Below, in pieces: positions 9,030-17,711 of a stretch of 64,000 bases of DNA. A program made the position numbers and the translations under genes. Every line of letters starts with the position of its first letter. The first letter of the stretch is position 1. The notes below the pieces were generated by a model, which did no database searches, had not been told where the DNA came from, and saw nothing but the letters and a program-made list of their open reading frames with translations. Origin of the DNA: Paraburkholderia sabiae. Its GTDB lineage: Bacteria; Pseudomonadota; Gammaproteobacteria; Burkholderiales; Burkholderiaceae. The stretch lies in contig NZ_CP125295.1 of NCBI RefSeq assembly GCF_030412785.1, positions 4,402,001-4,466,000 of the forward strand, read 5' to 3'.

Positions 9030-9866
9030 TCAATACCCGTCCGTCGACTTCGTCACCGTCTCCCAGCTATCGATTTCTTCCTTGAGCGCGGACAGCTTGT
9101 CGCGCACGAGGCCGAGCGCGTCGCTGCCCAGAAGCAGGTGCATCGGCGGATTGTCCGCGCCGATGACCGACAGCATCGCGCGTGCGGCCTTCACGGGATC
9201 GCCCAGCTGTTTGCCGCTTTTCTCTTCGCGTGCCTTTCTGATGGGATCGAACAGCGGATCGTAGTCCGCAATCGAGCGAGGCGAGCGGACCATCGACCGG
9301 CCCGCCCAATCGGTCCGGAACGATCCGGGCGCAACGGCAGTGACGAAGATGCCGAACGGCCTGACTTCCTTCGCGAGTACCTCCGAAATCCCTTCGAGCG
9401 CGAATTTGCTGCCGCAGTAATAGCTGATGCCCGGCATCGTGATGAAGCCGCCCATCGATGTGATGTTGAGAATGTGCCCGCGCCGCCGCTTGCGCATCGC
9501 GGGCAGCACTGCCTTCATCATCGCCACGGCGCCGAATACGTTCACATCGAACTGACGGCGCATGTCGGCGAGCGGCGATTCTTCCATCACCCCTTCGTGA
9601 CCGTATCCGGCGTTGTTGACGAGCACATCAATGGGCCCGACGCTCGCCTCGATATCGGCGACGACATGATCGATGGCGTCGAAGTCCGTCACATCGAGCA
9701 TGCGAGCCACGGCGCGACCGGGAGCCTGTGCTTCGAAAGCGTCGCGTGCCTGTTCGTTGCGTACCGTACCGACCACGCGATGACCTGCCGCGAGCGCTTC
9801 TTCAGCCAGCGCACGTCCGAAGCCGCTGCTGACGCCAGTGATGAGCAGAGTGTTGACAGTCGACAT
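9030..9866 (-). CDS. SDR-family oxidoreductase
   Basis: A 278-residue classical short-chain dehydrogenase. It has the cofactor motif TGVSSGFG at residues 9-16, NNAGYG, a catalytic Ser in ITSMGG and the YxxxK pair in YYCGSK. The ATG at 9866 is preceded by GAGGT and places the glycine motif correctly; an upstream in-frame ATG at 9923 would give an unneeded extension. It is divergent from the AraC gene at 9959, which is its likely regulator. Substrate unknown. Confidence 0.88.
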   Translation of the reverse strand: MSTVNTLLITGVSSGFGRALAEEALAAGHRVVGTVRNEQARDAFEAQAPGRAVARMLDVTDFDAIDHVVADIEASVGPIDVLVNNAGYGHEGVMEESPLADMRRQFDVNVFGAVAMMKAVLPAMRKRRRGHILNITSMGGFITMPGISYYCGSKFALEGISEVLAKEVRPFGIFVTAVAPGSFRTDWAGRSMVRSPRSIADYDPLFDPIRKAREEKSGKQLGDPVKAARAMLSVIGADNPPMHLLLGSDALGLVRDKLSALKEEIDSWETVTKSTDGY

Positions 9867-9958
9867 ATGTACCTCGAAAGATAGAAGAGACGTCTGCATA
9901 ATAGTCTCGGCAGCACGCCGCAATCAGACCCGTTAATCTCTTTTCATTGCCTGATCCT

Positions 9959-10936
9959 ATGACGTTCGAAAAGCCCCGGAAGAAAAGCAGGAGTGAAGCG
10001 CAGTCGGGCGAGCAGCAGCGCATGGTGTCGCTATTGAAGGCGTTGGCGCCTCACGAGGGATACAACCTGACCGTCTTGCCGGATGTGCGCATTCTGCGCT
10101 CGAACCGCGCGTTGACGCGCACACCGGTCCTTTACGATCCGGGCATCGTCATCGTTTGCCAGGGAAGCAAGCGCGGTTATTTCGGCGACCAGATCTACGA
10201 ATACGACGAGCAGCACTATCTCGCCGTCGCCGTTCCCGTGCCTTTCACGATGGAAACACGCGCCACGCCGCAGCATCCGCTGCTGGCCATCTACATGCAT
10301 CTGGATTTCTCGCTGGCCGCCGAACTGATGCTGCAAATCGATCGTCACGACGCATCGGACGATGAGCCCGATTCGCCGCAAAGCATGATGTCGAGCCCGA
10401 TGGACGCCGCGCTGCAGCGGTCCGTGTTGCGTTTTTTGGAAGCGATGAACCAGCCGCTCGACGCTGCGATTCTCGGCCCCGCGCTGGTTCGTGAACTGTA
10501 TTTTCGCGTGCTGACGGGCGCGCAGGGCAACGCGATGCGCGCGGCTTTAGCGATGCAAGGTCCGTTCGGCAAGATCGGCAAGGCGCTGCGACGCATTCAC
10601 GCGACGTATCACCAGCCGCTCGATGTCGCGCAACTCGCGAGCGACGCCAGCATGAGCGTGCCGACGTTTCACAGTCACTTCAAGGCGATCACGAATACGT
10701 CGCCGATGCAGTACGTGAAATCGACGCGGCTGCATCAGGCGCGGCTGTTGATGTTGCGGCAGGAGATGACGGCGGAAGCCGCGTGTCACGCGGTGGGTTA
10801 TGCGAGCGCGTCGCAGTTCAACCGGGAATTCAAGCGTCTATTCGGCTTGACGCCGGCAGCCGAGACGAAGCGCATGCGTGAGAGCTTCGCTATGCCGCCG
10901 GCCTTTGCCGCGTCCGATTTCGTGTCGTCGCACTGA
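9959..10936 (+). CDS. AraC-family transcriptional regulator
   Basis: A 325-residue regulator with the AraC N-terminal sensor domain of the PF06719 type (GYNLTVLPDVRILRSN, VLYDPGIVIVCQGSKRGY) and a C-terminal double helix-turn-helix (LDVAQLASDASMSVPTFHSH; AACHAVGYASASQFNREFKR). Regulators of this branch usually sit beside a dehydrogenase gene they control, here the divergent SDR. The first ATG in frame is at 9959; a TTG at 9947 is possible. Confidence 0.88.
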   Translation: MTFEKPRKKSRSEAQSGEQQRMVSLLKALAPHEGYNLTVLPDVRILRSNRALTRTPVLYDPGIVIVCQGSKRGYFGDQIYEYDEQHYLAVAVPVPFTMETRATPQHPLLAIYMHLDFSLAAELMLQIDRHDASDDEPDSPQSMMSSPMDAALQRSVLRFLEAMNQPLDAAILGPALVRELYFRVLTGAQGNAMRAALAMQGPFGKIGKALRRIHATYHQPLDVAQLASDASMSVPTFHSHFKAITNTSPMQYVKSTRLHQARLLMLRQEMTAEAACHAVGYASASQFNREFKRLFGLTPAAETKRMRESFAMPPAFAASDFVSSH

Positions 10937-10953
10937 CACTCGTCGGAACGAAC

Positions 10954-12285
10954 TCAGCGCAGCCATGCAAACGCCGCCAGCGCGATCATGACGGTAATCG
11001 CGCCGCCGATGCGCGTCGCGATCTGCGCGAACGGCATCAGTTCCATGCGGTTGGCGGCCGTCAGAATCGCCACGTCGCCCGTGCCGCCGAGGCCGCTGTG
11101 CGTCGCGTTGACGATCGCCGCTTCGACGGGATACATGCCCGTCCAGCGCGCGACCAGAAAGCCCGTCGCAACGAGCGTGAGCACCGTCGAAACGGCCGTC
11201 ACGATGTTGACCCAATGGAACGCCGTGACGATCTCGCCCCACGGCGTCATCGCGACGCTGATGGCGAACATCAGCGGATAGGTGACAGCCGTCGAAAAGA
11301 AGCCGTACATGAAGCGCGCGCCGCCTCGCACGCGCGGCGACACGACCTGGAAGAACTGCGCGGCGACGACCAGCACGAGCATCACGACAGGCGCGGGCCA
11401 GTCGAAGTACTGATGGCTCAGCACGCCGAGCAGATACAGCGCGATGGCCGTTGCGCCCGCCGCCGCGACCGAGTTCACATCGAATTCGAACGAAGCGGGT
11501 TTCGCGCCCGTCACGTCGTCGTCGCCTTCGGCAACGGTCAGCCGCCCATTGCCCGTGAGATGCGGCCGGCGCGCACCGAGATAGCTCAGCAAGCCCGCGC
11601 AGCAGATTGCCGCGATATTGCCGAGCATCACGGCCGACAGCACCTGCGCGAAAAGTGGCCCCTGTTCGACGCCGAGTATCTGCGCATATCCGGCCGACAG
11701 CGGCAATGCGCCTTCGCCGACGCCGCCCGCCATGATGGGCACGACGACCATGAACAGCGCGTGCCTGATATCGAGGCCCAGCAAGGTGCCGACGGCCGTG
11801 CCGACGCACGCGGCAGCGATCGAACCCGCCGCGACGGGGACGAAGATGCGCACGAAGCCTTTGACGAGCGTCTGCCGGTCCATGCTCAGCACGCTGCCGA
11901 CGATGATCGCCGCGATGAACAGATACAGAAAGTTCGACTGCTTCGTGAACGTGGTGACCGCTTTCGTGATGGGCGCGGGCATCAGCTGGTAGTAGACCAG
12001 CATCGACGGAATGAAGGCCGCGAAGATCGACGTCGCGCCGATGTGCCGGATCCACGGAATGCGCTTCGCCAGTTCGGCGCACGTGAAGCCGCCGACGGCG
12101 ACGAGCGCGATGCCCGTCGGCAGGTCGGAGGCGAGCTTGCCGTGCGCCGTCATCAGGCCGAGCACGGCAACCAGAAACACATAAACGGGCAGCGGCAGCG
12201 CGCCGATGCGCACATCGAATACGCGCCACCAGCGTTCCTTCAGGCCGGACTTTTCTTCATGGACATGATGCGTCGCTGTCTCCAT
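10954..12285 (-). CDS. 2-hydroxycarboxylate transporter (2-HCT family)
   Basis: A 443-residue polytopic membrane protein of the 2-HCT family (CitS, MaeN, CimH). Recognisable features include an amphipathic start, about eleven hydrophobic segments, the reentrant-loop glycine motif GGVGEGALPLS and the second-half GLGGTGDVAIL. Family members import citrate, malate or citramalate with Na+ or H+. The ATG at 12285 follows AGAGGAGA and lies 14 bases from the end of the upstream permease gene, so it is the last gene of the operon starting at 16645. The open frame extends to 12897 but only as an overlap of the neighbouring gene. Confidence 0.85.
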   Translation of the reverse strand: METATHHVHEEKSGLKERWWRVFDVRIGALPLPVYVFLVAVLGLMTAHGKLASDLPTGIALVAVGGFTCAELAKRIPWIRHIGATSIFAAFIPSMLVYYQLMPAPITKAVTTFTKQSNFLYLFIAAIIVGSVLSMDRQTLVKGFVRIFVPVAAGSIAAACVGTAVGTLLGLDIRHALFMVVVPIMAGGVGEGALPLSAGYAQILGVEQGPLFAQVLSAVMLGNIAAICCAGLLSYLGARRPHLTGNGRLTVAEGDDDVTGAKPASFEFDVNSVAAAGATAIALYLLGVLSHQYFDWPAPVVMLVLVVAAQFFQVVSPRVRGGARFMYGFFSTAVTYPLMFAISVAMTPWGEIVTAFHWVNIVTAVSTVLTLVATGFLVARWTGMYPVEAAIVNATHSGLGGTGDVAILTAANRMELMPFAQIATRIGGAITVMIALAAFAWLR

Positions 12286-12299
12286 CGTTTGGTCTCCTC

Positions 12300-13667
12300 T
12301 TACACAAAAATCAGCAGCGCCGCGCCATACACGATCAGACCGACGGCGAAGGTCATGACCGTAAAACCGAGCACCCGCTGCACGCCGATACCCGCCATCG
12401 CGACGACGGGCGCGGCCCAGAACGGCTGCATCATGTTCGAGACCTGCTCGCCCATCGCGACGGCCATGGTGGTCGCTGGAACGGACGCATGCAGCGCGAC
12501 GGCAGCGGGCACGACGAACGGACCCTGCACGGCCCAATGGCCGCCGCCGCTCGGAATGAAGAACGTCACGATCAGCGAGCACACGTAGCTCCAGAACGGC
12601 AGCGTGTGCGCATTCGAAATCGCGATGAAGAAGTGCGAGATCACATCGGGCAGACCCGTCGCGTCCATCATCCCCATGATCCCGCCGTAGAGCGGGTACT
12701 GAAGCATCATCGAACCCGTCTGCTTCGCGGCGTTCTTGATGGCGTCCGCATACGCGAGCGGATAGCCGTGCAGGATCACGCCCGCGATGAACATCACGAA
12801 GATCACCGCATTCACGCCGGAAAACGCAATGTGCTGAAACTGCGTCAGCACGATCAGACCGATGCCCACCGCGCCGATGAACGCGCTGCCGATCCACGAA
12901 TGCTCGACCTTACGTGCGAAATTCAGCTTGCCTTCGGGCTTCTTGCGGATCGGTTCGTCGGGATGTTTGTCGGTATCGAGCGGCACGGCGTCGCCGTCAC
13001 GCGGACGCAGCCAGGCGAGCACGAACGGCATCGCGACGAGCATGATGAGCGTTGGCACGAGATTGAAGCGCGTGAACACCGTTTCGCCGAAGGGCAGCAC
13101 CGCGCCCGTCAGCTTTTGCACGACGTTCATCGAACTGCCGGGCGTCGATTGCGCGAGCGCGATCGAACTTGAAATGCCGCTCGCCCACACGATCCAGCCC
13201 GAGAAGCCCGCCGCGACGATCCACGCGAAATCGACACGCATGCGCTTTGCGACTTCGCGCGCCAGCAATGCGGCCACCACGAGGCCCATGCCCCAGTTGA
13301 AGAACGACGTCACGGCGACCAGCACGAAGGTCAGCGTGCCCGCCTGCGCCGGTGTGCGCGCGATCGACACGAGCGTCTTGAACAGGCGCTGCACGGGCGG
13401 CGCGTGCGCAAACGCGTGACCCGTGACGAGCACGAGCGTGATCTGGAACGCGAACGTGAAGATGTCGAAGAAGCCCTTGTACCAGCCGGAAATCATTTTC
13501 GGCAGCGTCGCGTGGGGCGCGAAGATCGCCGACAACGCGGCGACGATGGCCGTGATCATGATCGCGAGCACGAAGGGATCGGGAATCGTGCGCTCGAACA
13601 GACGGATGGTGGCTTCCGTGAAGCTCGTTTTGCGCGCGGACGTCGATGGCGCGGTGGTGGGTTTCAT
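12300..13667 (-). CDS. atoE: Short-chain fatty acid permease, AtoE type
   Basis: A 455-residue membrane protein matching the AtoE short-chain fatty acid transporter family. Typical segments are FERTIPDPFVLAIMITAI at the N-terminus, FNWGMGLVVAALLAREVAKR, a GISSSIALAQ loop, SYVCSLIVTFFIPSGGGHWA and the C-terminal VSNMMQPFWA. It has about 11-12 hydrophobic stretches. It probably imports a short-chain acid or its hydroxy derivative for the CoA-transferase and lyase encoded upstream. It is unusual to see two carboxylate permeases in tandem in one operon. Confidence 0.88.
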   Translation of the reverse strand: MKPTTAPSTSARKTSFTEATIRLFERTIPDPFVLAIMITAIVAALSAIFAPHATLPKMISGWYKGFFDIFTFAFQITLVLVTGHAFAHAPPVQRLFKTLVSIARTPAQAGTLTFVLVAVTSFFNWGMGLVVAALLAREVAKRMRVDFAWIVAAGFSGWIVWASGISSSIALAQSTPGSSMNVVQKLTGAVLPFGETVFTRFNLVPTLIMLVAMPFVLAWLRPRDGDAVPLDTDKHPDEPIRKKPEGKLNFARKVEHSWIGSAFIGAVGIGLIVLTQFQHIAFSGVNAVIFVMFIAGVILHGYPLAYADAIKNAAKQTGSMMLQYPLYGGIMGMMDATGLPDVISHFFIAISNAHTLPFWSYVCSLIVTFFIPSGGGHWAVQGPFVVPAAVALHASVPATTMAVAMGEQVSNMMQPFWAAPVVAMAGIGVQRVLGFTVMTFAVGLIVYGAALLIFV

Positions 13668-13689
13668 GCGTGTCTCCTGTTTATATTTT

Positions 13690-14499
13690 TCAGTTCGCGA
13701 AGCCGTAGAGCGTGGCGGGATTGGTCACGAGAATCCTGTCGCGTGTGGCTTCGTCCTGCGCCCAGTCGGGCAGCAGATCGAGCAACATGAGGTCGTCGGG
13801 CTTGTGCGCCTCCGTGACGTGAGGCCAGTCGCTGCCCCACACGAGCCGGTCGGGCACGGCATCGACCCACGCGCGCGCCATCGGCGTGATGTCCGCGTAA
13901 CGGCCTGCAAGTCCGTCCGCCGAGTCGAGATACGGGCCCGACAGCTTGATCCATGCGCGGCCCGCATCGGCGAGTTCGCGCACGATGGCGAATGCCTCGT
14001 GATTCACGCCCTGTTGCAACGGAAGACGCGCACGATGATCGAAAACCATCGTGCACGGCAGACGCTGCAGCATCGCGCGATGTTCGACGACTTGCTCGGC
14101 GGTCCAATGCAGTTGAACATGCCAGCCGAGTTCGGCGATGCGATGCGCGAGCGGTTCGACCATCTCGAAGCCGACGGCAGCGTTCTTTGCCGTATAGAGC
14201 GTGAAGCGGATGCCGCGAATGCCGCCGCGATTCAACGCGTCCAGTTCCGCATCCGTCACATCGGGATGCAGCACCGCGATGCCGCGCGCGTTGTCGATGC
14301 CGAACTGACGGATGGCATCGACGGTCACGGCGTTATCCGTGCCGTAAATGCGCGGCGTGACGATCACCACACGCTGCGTGCCGATGCGCGCCTGCACCTT
14401 GCGATACGCGGCGACATCGGCGTTCTCGACGAAACCGGGTGTGTCGGTTTGCTCGAGAAACGCACGGTCGTAGATGTGAATATGGGAATCGCATTTCAT
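13690..14499 (-). CDS. Amidohydrolase-fold hydrolase (lactonase-like)
   Basis: A 269-residue TIM-barrel amidohydrolase of the amidohydrolase_2 type. It begins CDSHIHIYD (metal-binding HxH), continues with RGIRFTLY, LHWTAEQ and VFDHRA, and ends with WGSDWPH, carrying the catalytic Asp. The closest characterised relatives in this style are lactonases such as 2-pyrone-4,6-dicarboxylate hydrolase and galactarolactone isomerase. In this operon it could open a lactone to feed a hydroxy acid to the CoA-transferase; that is inference. Confidence 0.8.
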   Translation of the reverse strand: MKCDSHIHIYDRAFLEQTDTPGFVENADVAAYRKVQARIGTQRVVIVTPRIYGTDNAVTVDAIRQFGIDNARGIAVLHPDVTDAELDALNRGGIRGIRFTLYTAKNAAVGFEMVEPLAHRIAELGWHVQLHWTAEQVVEHRAMLQRLPCTMVFDHRARLPLQQGVNHEAFAIVRELADAGRAWIKLSGPYLDSADGLAGRYADITPMARAWVDAVPDRLVWGSDWPHVTEAHKPDDLMLLDLLPDWAQDEATRDRILVTNPATLYGFAN

Positions 14500-14539
14500 C
14501 GCGATGTGTCTCCGTGTTTTATTAACGAGCGCGCTTCGT

Positions 14540-15730
14540 TCAGAGCACGGCGCGCGTCGCGCGTAATCCGTCTATCTCCGCGTCGCTCAAACCCGCTTCG
14601 CGCAGCAGCGCTACGCTGTGCTCGCCGAACGCGGGCGCGGCGAACGGCTCGGGCAACGGCGTTCCGCCGAAGCGCACCGGATGCTTGATGCCGCGATACG
14701 CGCCCACGCCCGGATAGTCGAAGCGCGCGACCATGTCTTCGGCGAGCACTTGCGGATCGTCGAACATGTCTTCGACGCTGCGCGCGGCGGCGCACGGCAC
14801 GGCATCGCCGAAGAGTGCTTCCCATTCGAGCGCGGAGCGTTGCGCGAGCGCCGCGTGCAACAGCGGCACGATCTCGTCGCGGTGGATCGCGCGCTTGCGC
14901 ACGGTGTCGTAGCGCTCATCGGCGGCGAGGGCGTCGAGGCCCGTGAGTTCGCACAACGACTTCCAGAAATGCGGCGTGTTCGCCGAGAGATACAGATAGC
15001 CTTCGCGCGTCGGATGAATGCCCGTGATGCCGCCCGAACGCATGTCGCGCCCGATGTCTTTCGGTTCGCTGTCCGCCCAGATCATGCGCGCCGATTGCAT
15101 CGTTAGCGCGCTGCGCAGCAATGACACGCCGACGTACTGTCCTTCGCTGCTCTTCTCGCGCGCGAACAACGCCGACGACACGCCCGATGCAACCAGCGCG
15201 GCCGCGTAGTAATCGACGACCGAGCCGTACAGCACTTCGGGCGGACCTTCGCTCGGGCCTTGCAGCGTGCACATGCCCGTCATCGTCTGGAGCACCTGGT
15301 CGTAACCGGCCTTGTCCTTGTTCGGCCCCGTTTCACCGTAACCCGTCACCGCGCAATAGATCAGACGCGGATTGATCTCGCGCAACTGTTCATACGCAAT
15401 GCCGAGCCGCGCCGGCACGCTCGGGCGGAAGTTGTGCACGAGCACGTCCGCCTGTTTGACGAGCGAGAGCAGCACGTCGAGCGCTTCGCGTTGCTTCAGA
15501 TCGAGTACGAGTCCGCGCTTGCCGCGATTCACGCCCAGAAACGCGCGGCTTTCTGCTTCGAGTGTCGACGGATACTTGCGCAGGTTGTCGCCCGTGGGCG
15601 GTTCGATCTTGATGACTTCGGCGCCCTGATCGGCGAGCAGCGTGCAGCCGTACGGACCGGCGATATACGCGCTCAGATCGAGCACGCGCACGCCGGAGAG
15701 CGGCCCGCCGCGTCCAACGTTGTATTCCAT
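14540..15730 (-). CDS. CaiB/BaiF class III CoA-transferase
   Basis: A 396-residue family III CoA-transferase. Features are the N-terminal VRVLDLSAYIAGPYGCTLLA, the CoA-contact region NRGKRGLVLDLK, and AGYDQVLQTMTG with the catalytic Asp at residue 144, at the place used by formyl-CoA transferase. It would move CoA from a donor such as succinyl-CoA to a carboxylic acid. Its place next to a CitE-like lyase suggests activation of a malate/citramalate-type acid before cleavage. Confidence 0.88.
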   Translation of the reverse strand: MEYNVGRGGPLSGVRVLDLSAYIAGPYGCTLLADQGAEVIKIEPPTGDNLRKYPSTLEAESRAFLGVNRGKRGLVLDLKQREALDVLLSLVKQADVLVHNFRPSVPARLGIAYEQLREINPRLIYCAVTGYGETGPNKDKAGYDQVLQTMTGMCTLQGPSEGPPEVLYGSVVDYYAAALVASGVSSALFAREKSSEGQYVGVSLLRSALTMQSARMIWADSEPKDIGRDMRSGGITGIHPTREGYLYLSANTPHFWKSLCELTGLDALAADERYDTVRKRAIHRDEIVPLLHAALAQRSALEWEALFGDAVPCAAARSVEDMFDDPQVLAEDMVARFDYPGVGAYRGIKHPVRFGGTPLPEPFAAPAFGEHSVALLREAGLSDAEIDGLRATRAVL

Positions 15731-15751
15731 GAATGATTCTCCTTGTTGGCT

Positions 15752-16645
15752 TTACAGCGCGAGCGACGTGCGTTGGTCGGGCGAAAGCAGTTCGAGCCGC
15801 GCTGCCTCGTTCACCAGCACGCGTGCGCGCTCGACGAAAGGCGGGTCGATCATGCGGCCATCGACGACATAAGCGCCGATGCCTTCCGCGTCCGCATCGC
15901 GCGCGGCGACGACCACGCGCACGGCATGCGCGATGTCGTCGTCGGATGGACGGAACACGTCGTTCGCTATCGCGATCTGGCTCGGATGAATGCAGCTTTT
16001 GCCGACGAAGCCCAACGCGCGCGCCATCTCCGCTTCGGCGCGAAAGCCGTCGGCGTCCTTGATGTTGGCGAACGCGGTGTCGTAGGCGAACACGCCGGCT
16101 TCGCCCGCTGCAACACGCAACGCGAACATCGCCTGTTGAATCGCCGACGTTTCGCGTCGCGCGATGCCGAGCGGCTCGAACAGATCGCCGAGTCCCAACT
16201 GCAAACCCGCGACGCGCGGATGCGCGCCCGCGAGTTCCGCTGCCATGCGCAACGCGCGCGGCGATTCGACGTTCAGCAGCAAGCCGATCGGCGCGCTGAC
16301 GCCGTTCGCGCGTTCGGCGGCTTCGAGCGCGGCTGCGGCCGCACGCACGTCATCCGGCGTTTCCGGTTTCGGCAGATTGACGAGCGACACGCCGTTGCGC
16401 GCGACGGCGTCGATATCGGCGGCGAAATGCGGGGTGTCGAGCGCGTTGACCCGCACGATCAGCGTCTTCGTGCTGGCGAGCGCTTCGCTGGTTTCGAGCA
16501 ACGCGCGCAGGTCGGTGCGCGCCTGCGGCTTGCGCTCGGGCGCGACGGCGTCTTCGAGATCGAATGAAAGGGCGTCGGCGGCGCTGGCGAGCGCCTTGGC
16601 GAACAGTTCCGGGCGCGATGCCGGTACGAACAGCTTGCTTCTCAT
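15752..16645 (-). CDS. CitE-like CoA-ester lyase (HpcH/HpaI superfamily)
   Basis: A 297-residue CitE-like protein. It starts MRSKLFVPASRPELFAKA, then SFDLEDAVAPERK, LNVESPRALRMA (metal-binding Glu), LGLGDLFEPLG and GKSCIHPSQI, as in malyl-CoA and citramalyl-CoA lyases. Expected reaction: retro-Claisen cleavage of a beta-hydroxyacyl-CoA, for example citramalyl-CoA to pyruvate and acetyl-CoA. It is the first gene of the operon and is divergent from the LysR gene. Confidence 0.86.
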   Translation of the reverse strand: MRSKLFVPASRPELFAKALASAADALSFDLEDAVAPERKPQARTDLRALLETSEALASTKTLIVRVNALDTPHFAADIDAVARNGVSLVNLPKPETPDDVRAAAAALEAAERANGVSAPIGLLLNVESPRALRMAAELAGAHPRVAGLQLGLGDLFEPLGIARRETSAIQQAMFALRVAAGEAGVFAYDTAFANIKDADGFRAEAEMARALGFVGKSCIHPSQIAIANDVFRPSDDDIAHAVRVVVAARDADAEGIGAYVVDGRMIDPPFVERARVLVNEAARLELLSPDQRTSLAL

Positions 16646-16696
16646 GTGTCTCCCGAACTTCTTCGATATGACTCCGAGTGTATGAGCGCCGACGTT

Positions 16697-16711
16697 TTAG
16701 ATAAACTATCT
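16697..16711. promoter_or_regulatory. LysR operator in the divergent promoter
   Basis: A perfect dyad AGATA-AAC-TATCT (16699-16711) lies between the lyase gene (start 16645) and the LysR gene (start 16745). The overlapping 13-mer TTAGATAAACTAT is also present at 2413-2425 before another LysR gene. Position and symmetry suit a LysR recognition site controlling both promoters. Confidence 0.5.
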
Positions 16712-16744
16712 GCGTCTATCTTCAAACCAAAGGAAATCTGTCTA

Positions 16745-17644
16745 GTGGATACGGCATTTCTGGCCAATCTGCTGCTGGTCGTCGATACCGGCTCGATGGC
16801 GGAGGCCGCGCGGCGCGTCGGTGTCACGCCTGCGGCGATTGCGCAGCAGATGTCGGCGCTGGAGCGCGAACTCGGCGTGACGCTGTTCGTGCGCTCGGGA
16901 CGCACGGTGACGCCGACGGAAGCGGGGCATCGGATCATCGAGCGGGCGCGTGGACTCGTCGCGGATTTCGCCGATCTGAAAGCGCACGCGCTGGAAGGCG
17001 AGGCGGCGGGCGAACTGCGCATCGGCACGATCACCACGGCGTTGTTGAGCCTGTTGCCCGATGTGCTCGCGAACTTCGCGCGCGGCTTTCCGCGTGCGAA
17101 GGTGCTGATTCGCGCGGGCACGTCGATGGAGCTGTATGACACGCTGCATCGCGGCGATCTCGACGTCGCCATCTGTCTGCATCCTTCGTTTGCGTTGCCG
17201 AAGGCGTACGACTGGCATCTGTTGCGTGAAGAGCCGCTCGTGGTGCTCGCGCCTGCGCGCTTTGCTCAGGAAGATCCGCACGAACTGTTGCGGCGCGAGC
17301 CGTTCATCCGATACGACCGGACCTTGGGCGGCGGCAAGCAGGCCGATCAGTATTTGCGGGCCGCACGCATCGTGCCGCGTGAACTGTTCGAACTGAATGC
17401 GCTGATGGCGATTGCGATGATGGTGGACCGTGGTTTGGGTGTATCGCTGGTGCCCGACATTGTTTCGCCGATGACGTCCGCGTTGTCGATCGCGCGAATT
17501 GCATTGCCGCTTCCGATCGAGCCGCGCCGCTTCGGCATGGTGTGGCAACGGGCTTCTCCGCGTTCGCGTCTGATACAGGGACTGTTGCAGTGCGCCGATG
17601 AAGCCGTGATGGCGAGTGTCGCGCGAGGCGATCACGCGCGCTGA
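16745..17644 (+). CDS. LysR-family regulator of the catabolic operon
   Basis: A 299-residue LysR regulator when started at the GTG at 16745, which follows an AAAGGAAA ribosome site by 8 bases and starts VDTAFLANLLLVVDTGSMAE, the normal LysR N-terminus. An in-frame ATG at 16682 or 16646 would overlap the operator and add residues that do not look LysR-like. HTH: AEAARRVGVTPAAIAQQMSA. Its divergent position makes it the likely activator of the lyase-to-permease operon, with a pathway acid or CoA ester as inducer. Confidence 0.88.
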   Translation: MDTAFLANLLLVVDTGSMAEAARRVGVTPAAIAQQMSALERELGVTLFVRSGRTVTPTEAGHRIIERARGLVADFADLKAHALEGEAAGELRIGTITTALLSLLPDVLANFARGFPRAKVLIRAGTSMELYDTLHRGDLDVAICLHPSFALPKAYDWHLLREEPLVVLAPARFAQEDPHELLRREPFIRYDRTLGGGKQADQYLRAARIVPRELFELNALMAIAMMVDRGLGVSLVPDIVSPMTSALSIARIALPLPIEPRRFGMVWQRASPRSRLIQGLLQCADEAVMASVARGDHAR

Positions 17645-17711
17645 CGCGAACGTGATTGCAAGGCAAAAGGTGTATGTTCGATCTACTGCATCGATCGTTA
17701 AAGGAAAACCG

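Noticed and set aside
12286..12897. Extension of the 2-HCT permease frame
   Set aside because: It overlaps the AtoE gene in another frame and is Arg-rich; the ATG at 12285 has a strong ribosome site.
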